Source: Pseudorasbora parva
Taxonomy: Eukaryota > Chordata > Actinopteri > Cypriniformes > Gobionidae
Assembly (NCBI RefSeq): GCF_024679245.1
Contig: NC_090189.1
Span: forward strand, 37,594,889-37,658,888
Direction: 5' to 3'
Length of the DNA stretch: 64,000 bases
Shown here piece by piece: positions 59,137 to 64,000 of the stretch. The first letter of the stretch is position 1. Every line of letters begins with the position of its first letter. The notes below the pieces were generated by a model. It saw only the letters and a program-made list of their open reading frames with translations. It was not told the origin of the DNA and ran no database searches. The position numbers were made by a program, and so were the translations under genes.

Positions 59137-59538
59137 TTAAACCCTCTCTATAGCCCCCTTTTGCAAAAGAGTCTGTACTTCTTGAGACATAACCAGAACC
59201 TGCTCGGGGGCCACCACTGTGGGCAGAACCCTGTTGAAACTGGGTGGACGACACCTGAACTGGATGGCGTACCCCTTTCTTATAATACTCAGGACCCAAC
59301 AAGATATATTTGGAAGATTCTCCCACTCTGCCAGAAATTCTACTAAGAGTACCAGCTTCTTGAGGCTGGCCTCTGATGTACTCTGCACAGCAGGTGCAGT
59401 GAACTGGCAGGGAACAACTGGCCCGACTGCACTATAACCCTCCTCGGAGGGAGCGAGCCATCCTCGAATGACTCCCGAGGGCTCTCCACGCCCTGGCATT
59501 GCGGCGGGGTTAGCAGATCGACACTTTGAGGGCACCAA
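59137..59538 (-). pseudogene. RT N-terminal segment of DIRS-E
   Basis: LKKLVLLVEFLAEWENLPNI and the WVLSIIRKGYAIQFRCRPP region align with the segment before the RT palm in DIRS-A (LERLVPLVDYLGAWKCLPSV). It ends at QKGAIERV, beyond which the frame is lost. Confidence 0.75.
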
Positions 59539-59867
59539 AGGGAGACGGGCACTGTATGCTGAGGTGAACGTTGCCTGCCTCCGGAGGGGACCGCCCTCAC
59601 GATCCTGACCCCAATTGCGTCAGGATCTCTTCGGCGCAGCCTTCGTAGAGATAATGATAATCCTCAGATCCGTCTTACCCTTCTAAGGCTGCGCCCGAGA
59701 GCGTCGTCCCCTGCCCCACCCCTTTTGTGAGGGAGTACAGGTGGCGACGCTGCGGTGACGCAGCTCAAGTTCCCTTGAAATGGGAACAACAAAAACAATA
59801 ACTAGCCATTTTAGTCATTACTTTTTTGTGGTGGGGCCAGTAAAAAAAATAATCACTGGCCTGACCT

Positions 59868-60445
59868 TGATCTCTTCTGAGTCAGAGCATCTCCAAAACT
59901 GCAGCTCTTGTGGGGTGTTCCCAGTCTACTGTGGTCAGTATCTATCAAAAGTGGAAGGAACAGTGGTGAACCGGCGACAGGGTAATGGATGGTCAAGGCT
60001 CATTTATACACGTGGGGTGTGAAGGCTAGTCTGTGTGGTCTGATCAAACAAACAAGCTAATATTGCTAAAATTGGTAATGTTGGTTCTGATAGAAAGGTG
60101 TTAGAATACACAGTGCATTGCAGACCAGCCAAGGTGCCCATGCAAACCCCTGTCCACCGCCGAAAGTGCCAACAGTGGCACGTGAGCATCAGAACTGGAC
60201 TATAGAGCAATAGAAGAAGGTGGCCTGATCTGATGATTCATGCTTTCTTTTTTACATCACATGGATGGTGAGTTTGAATCGCTCACCTGAGGAACACATG
60301 GCACCAGGATGCACTATGGGAAGAAAGCAAGCTGGCGGAGGCAGTGTGATGTTTTAAGCAATGTTCTGCTGGGAAACCTTGGATAGGAAAAGGGGGACCA
60401 ACACAATGTTAGGTCATAATGTTAGGCCTGATCTATGTATACACA
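59868..60445 (+). mobile_element. Tc1-like transposase relic with right terminus
   Basis: CAGAGCATCTCCAAAACTGC (HTH region) through CTGTCCACCGCCGAAAGTGC and GGACTATAGAGCAATAGAAG (degenerate WSDESRF region, with a stop in place of Trp) to GGTCATAATGTTAGGCCTGATC, the inverted terminus. The 5' third is missing here but is represented by the fragment at 55273-55495. Multiple stops are present. It is dead. Confidence 0.75.
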
Positions 60446-61679
60446 AGTACATTTTAAGTAAATGCTGTTCTTTAAAAATAAATAAATAATAATCAAATAA
60501 ATGCAGTTTTGGTGAGCATAAGAGACAGACAAAAACAGACAAAGACAACAAACTTTTGAACAGTAGTGTATATTTTCTTTTTTTATACACTATTAAGCCT
60601 TACTTGTCATGCAGTATATATCATCACTGTTAGGCTACATGGTAAAATGTATCTTAAATTGTTTAATTAATAGCAAAAAAAAAAAAAAAAAAATACCTTT
60701 TCAATCAGTATCAATATTACATTAACAGATTTCTACAATTACTTCCCAGTTAGTATGTTTACTATAAACCAATTTGTTTCTATCATGCTGATGTCCATAG
60801 TATTGGACAATTAGCATCAATCATGCTAAACATGTGACATCTCAGTCAGGATTATATGCTATTCATTCTGTTCTTAGCTATTTCTACCAGAAAGACTGGG
60901 GAGACAAGATGAAGTACAATAAAGTAACAAGTTTATTAACCAACCAGCAGGTATTATAATTAGAGGTTCTTCGGCATAGGCCCTGAACGTAGCTCTCGTC
61001 TCGAGGGTAATGGACTCTGCATTTACTCCATTAAGATGAAGACAGGGGCGCAGCCGAGCCCCTGGGAGATGGTGGGGAGGATGGAGGTTATGTTGGTCTC
61101 GTGTAAGTGACATGTGTAAGTGACCATCTTTTATAGTCTGAGAACTAGGATATGATTGGTTAGGTCTGAATGTGATGAGTGACTTAACACTGAAACTTCT
61201 TGGCAGAATTTAAGCTAGAGCTTTCATTTTTGTTTGCCCTTCAGATCAGATTCAAGTTGCTGATAGTGTATCAGGTACAAATAGTAGGCATGAACTACAC
61301 TTCCATCAATAACCACGGCATTGTGTCCTCATCTTGTTGTCAGAGAGAACAGTCAAGGTAAACCATACCTCTACTAAGTAATAATCTGCTTCATTTGCTC
61401 TTAAATGACCTCATATCAGATTTCTAGAATAATTAATTGAATTGATCAGATGATGCTACAGTGAACATGGATAGTTTGAAAAACTAAAGGCTTTTCAGTT
61501 TATTAAGAAAGGTCAATCCATTGACAAGGTCCTACAGATAATTCCTTTTTGAAAGCATTTCAGCACAAATAGTTGTGTCCTTAATGTTAATTAATTTAAC
61601 ACCAGAGGAACAGAAGAGCGTTGTTTATTTAGGTTTTTATTTTCTTATTTAAGTAAATCAACCAACGTTATATATCACA
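60446..61679. other. Unassigned A+T-rich sequence
   Basis: There is an A homopolymer at about 60675-60692. No gene or element end is recognised. Confidence 0.3.
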
Positions 61680-62339
61680 GATTGTTCCATGATTAAGGGA
61701 ACTGAGACATTTTGTCGAAATACTGACACTAGGGGTCACCCTTGAGCCCCAAAATTGGATTTGAGATGTAGAATTTGCATGCTAGAACATTTCAGGTTTG
61801 TTCTGAATAGCCAAGAAGGCATGGCAGTCCAAGTTAAAGCAGGAGGGATGCAATGTTTTTATTCCCTTCACCAGGGAATGAGGGTTACACCAGACATTCC
61901 CTTTCTGTCGGTCACTTTCAATGTTGTGTTGAAGTGTTGACTCTGGGAGTCCCTATACTAAACGCCACAACTTGAACTGTGTCACGAGTCATGGAGGTGA
62001 TGTGGGCAAGCCTCTGCATGCCAATAGCAAGTACATCTAAGCTTACTTGCAACCTGCCAATGCCCAGTATAATGAGCTCAGGTTTCCATATCAAGGGGAC
62101 TTAAACCTCAGTTATATTCAGTACACGATGCATGGGTGCGGACTACTTGTATCAATACTAGTAAATGTGTATGCTGGGGTCCACTTGGCGGATAATCTGT
62201 TCCACACATGCGCAGTAGATCGGCATGTACACTTCAACACTGGAAAATACTTTATATGGACTCATTAGTGGGAAGTAAAACATAGGGAAGAGTCCCTGTG
62301 GTGGTTCCACAGCTAGTTCCGTCCAGGTGAAGACACTAG

Positions 62340-62945
62340 GGCCCCGTCCACATGAAGCCAGATCTTTCCCAATCCTATCTTTTTTTCACCTTGTTTTAAT
62401 TAATATCTTTAATTAATATCTGCGTACACACAAGAGCAATGAAAGCGATTTTAAAACAATGTAGTTTACATGCCAGCCAGTGTGTGGTGCTGTAATTCTG
62501 CCACAGAAATACACTAAAAACGGAGAAGAGTTGTGGCTAGAAAGGGGTATAGCAGTGGTAGGAGGTGAGGCAAAATCTCGAAATAAAATAACAATAAATA
62601 TGTTTTCTACTTAACAGATGTGTTTTATTAACGCCCACACATACCCCAACTCTAAACCTACCCTTACAATAATGCAAATACGTAATTAAATGATGCAATA
62701 TTGATGTGCACATGCCCAGTGCCCGTAGTTGTATCCCTTAACTCTATCACCGTGCTGGACGTAGTGTGATGACATCACTGTTTCACAAAATATACGGATT
62801 AGCTGTACACACACAAACGTAAGATTGTCGTTTTCAAATTGATCTACTCTAGGACCTGGTTAAAAAAAAAAAAAATAGATTCATGCTTCAAAAAAGCCGG
62901 ATCCGTGTGGACGAAACGCTGATACGGTACAAAATGTATACAATG
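62340..62945. mobile_element. Non-autonomous element with GTCCACA...GTGTGGAC ends, nested in DIRS-F
   Basis: The left GGGCCCCGTCCACATGAAGC and right GCCGGATCCGTGTGGACGAAACG are imperfect inverted repeats of a fish hAT-like type. No coding frame is present. The duplication is not clear. Confidence 0.5.
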
Positions 62946-63270
62946 TACATGCATACAGCTAAACACGTCTCAGAGGGGATGGGGCCTCGGTTCACCAAGA
63001 GGGAAACTGAACAGTGGAACAATACATTGTACCACTACATACAGAGCACTAGCCAGCTAACAAGGATCACCTGAAAAGGGGCATACCATGAGTAATGGTC
63101 CTTTCCTCGTTTTGAATTCCTTCACCAAACTCATCTACTGCAAGAGTGCTAAATGATGTCGTGGTGGAAGGATGGCCCAGAGCTTACTATTCAATGGAAG
63201 CTCTAACTGGACCTAAAAATCACACCAACCAGTTTGTCTGAGTTTTACCTCATACGAAGACTAAAGACGA

Positions 63271-63522
63271 TTATAAGAACTCACAAAAGCGTTCAGACCC
63301 CAGGAACCAATCCAGCCAGGAGTGTTCGTAACAGGGCAGAGGAGTCCAATCAACCTCGAAGCCCATGTCCTCCGGGGAAAGCACGGCTGCCAATTCTGTG
63401 TCAGCATCAGACTGTGCTGTCACACCCAAGGGTGGAAGCACAGACGAGTCATCCAAGATTGCGATTGATAATTTGTCTTGCTCAAAAGCTGAGAATGAGA
63501 AATTAAGCTTGCCTGTGGGCAA
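63271..63522 (-). pseudogene. Gag-like remnant of DIRS-F
   Basis: The segment DTELAAVLSPEDMGFEVDWT, then HSWLDWFLG, is comparable to EVLTRAVAKLNIEW and SRLDDRFLA in DIRS-A Gag in order and spacing. The rest of Gag is not recognisable. Confidence 0.5.
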
Positions 63523-64000
63523 GGAGCCAAACTCATCTGGAAACTCGACCGGGGGGACTAAACGTGCTGAGGAAAGAGAGGCATGCAGGGACTGACCCCG
63601 GTGGCAGCCCTCTCATTGTAATCCTCAAATCGCCCTAAGTGCTCTCTGCCGAGGTCTAGTACCCGGAGATAGAAGGACAAGGAGGGGAAGCAGCTGAGCA
63701 GATTTTCTTTTTGTAAAAGTGCAAGATTCACAACCGTAATGTCCCAATGGGCATGCTCTTTCGGTGAGAGCACAAAACATCCACAAATGCTGTTTCAGTA
63801 TAAGTGTGGCCTAAACACTAAAGACAGTGATCTTGCCTGTCTGAGGGAGAGAGAAATCCCCACATCCACAACGGCACGGCCGGAACGGCATATTTAAAAA
63901 GACGTGATCTGCCATGTAACTCTTTTAGAGGAATTTGCTCTTTAAAAGGAAATTTGCCTTTTTCAGAATGCCGCTGATGCACCCAGGAGAACTCTCTGCA

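Larger units (their letters stand above)
57645..59788 (-). mobile_element. DIRS-E: DIRS relic with gag end, RT and RNase H but no recombinase
   Basis: On the minus strand: a short left terminus at 59788 (GTTCCCATTTCAAGGGAACT), the gag C-terminus and RT start (59640-59140), the RT palm (YIDDW near 58820), RNase H (HVLVRSDNTLVV near 58255) and EVDLFALS near 57990. It then passes directly into the internal complementary region (about 57890-57965) and the terminal repeat (57645-57890) with TGACGTCA at 57783-57790 and TATAAAG at 57804. The recombinase and most of the left repeat are deleted. Frames are broken in several places. Confidence 0.85.
61680..64000 (-). mobile_element. DIRS-F: degenerate DIRS relic, runs off the window
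   Basis: 61690-62110 looks like DIRS terminal and complementary sequence: CACTAGGGGTCACCCTTGAG, CATTCCCTTTCTGTCGGTCA, and GCATGCCAATAGC. A minus-strand gag remnant lies at 63522-63271, followed outward by further minus-strand sequence to the window edge. It is a third terminal-sequence type distinct from A, B/D and C/E. RT and recombinase are not seen. A GGGCCCCGTCCAC element is nested at 62340-62945. Boundaries are approximate. Confidence 0.5.

Overview
The window looks like nuclear DNA of a teleost fish, most likely a cyprinid (zebrafish, carp or goldfish relative). The evidence is a dense mix of DIRS-type tyrosine-recombinase retrotransposons, many small hAT-like elements, Tc1-like relics, a tRNA-derived SINE, L2-like tails and long microsatellites. 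I recognise no host gene exon. Every protein-coding segment I can support belongs to a mobile element. The species call is inference.

Layout. 1-8.4 kb: a 570-bp inverted-repeat element, then a hAT-like shell holding an internally deleted DIRS copy (DIRS-B), then a hAT-like CAGGGCT element. 8.4-19 kb: a Tc1 relic, an AT-rich palindrome, a LINE 3' fragment between two (CTCA)n arrays, and a TTAA-flanked element with a THAP-like remnant that carries a hAT insertion with a perfect 8-bp duplication. 19-31 kb: nested inverted-repeat elements, two more DIRS relics (C and D) and second copies of several families. 31.8-33.9 kb: a gag-like ORF between direct repeats. 34-39.6 kb: nested short elements, then a 3.5-kb 21-bp minisatellite that lies between inverted ends. 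39.7-46.1 kb: a hAT-like shell with a perfect 8-bp duplication, containing a structurally complete DIRS element (DIRS-A). 46-57.4 kb: a THAP-encoding TTAA element, LINE, SINE, hAT and Tc1 pieces and a 1.08-kb foldback element. 57.6-64 kb: DIRS-E, a Tc1 relic and part of DIRS-F.

DIRS-A (39786-45128) is the centrepiece. It has 154-bp inverted terminal repeats that are identical by eye. It has a 101-bp internal complementary region that equals the reverse complement of the left end joined to that of the right end. It has three open frames: Gag-like, RT-RNase H with a further C-terminal domain, and tyrosine recombinase with R, HxxR and Y all present. In the usual DIRS model, RNA from the inverted-repeat promoter is copied by the RT, circularised through the internal complementary region, and inserted by the recombinase without a target duplication. 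The relics are deletion derivatives of at least three related families. DIRS-B fuses the RT start in frame to the recombinase catalytic half. DIRS-C has kept the recombinase and lost most RT. DIRS-E has kept RT/RNase H and lost the recombinase.
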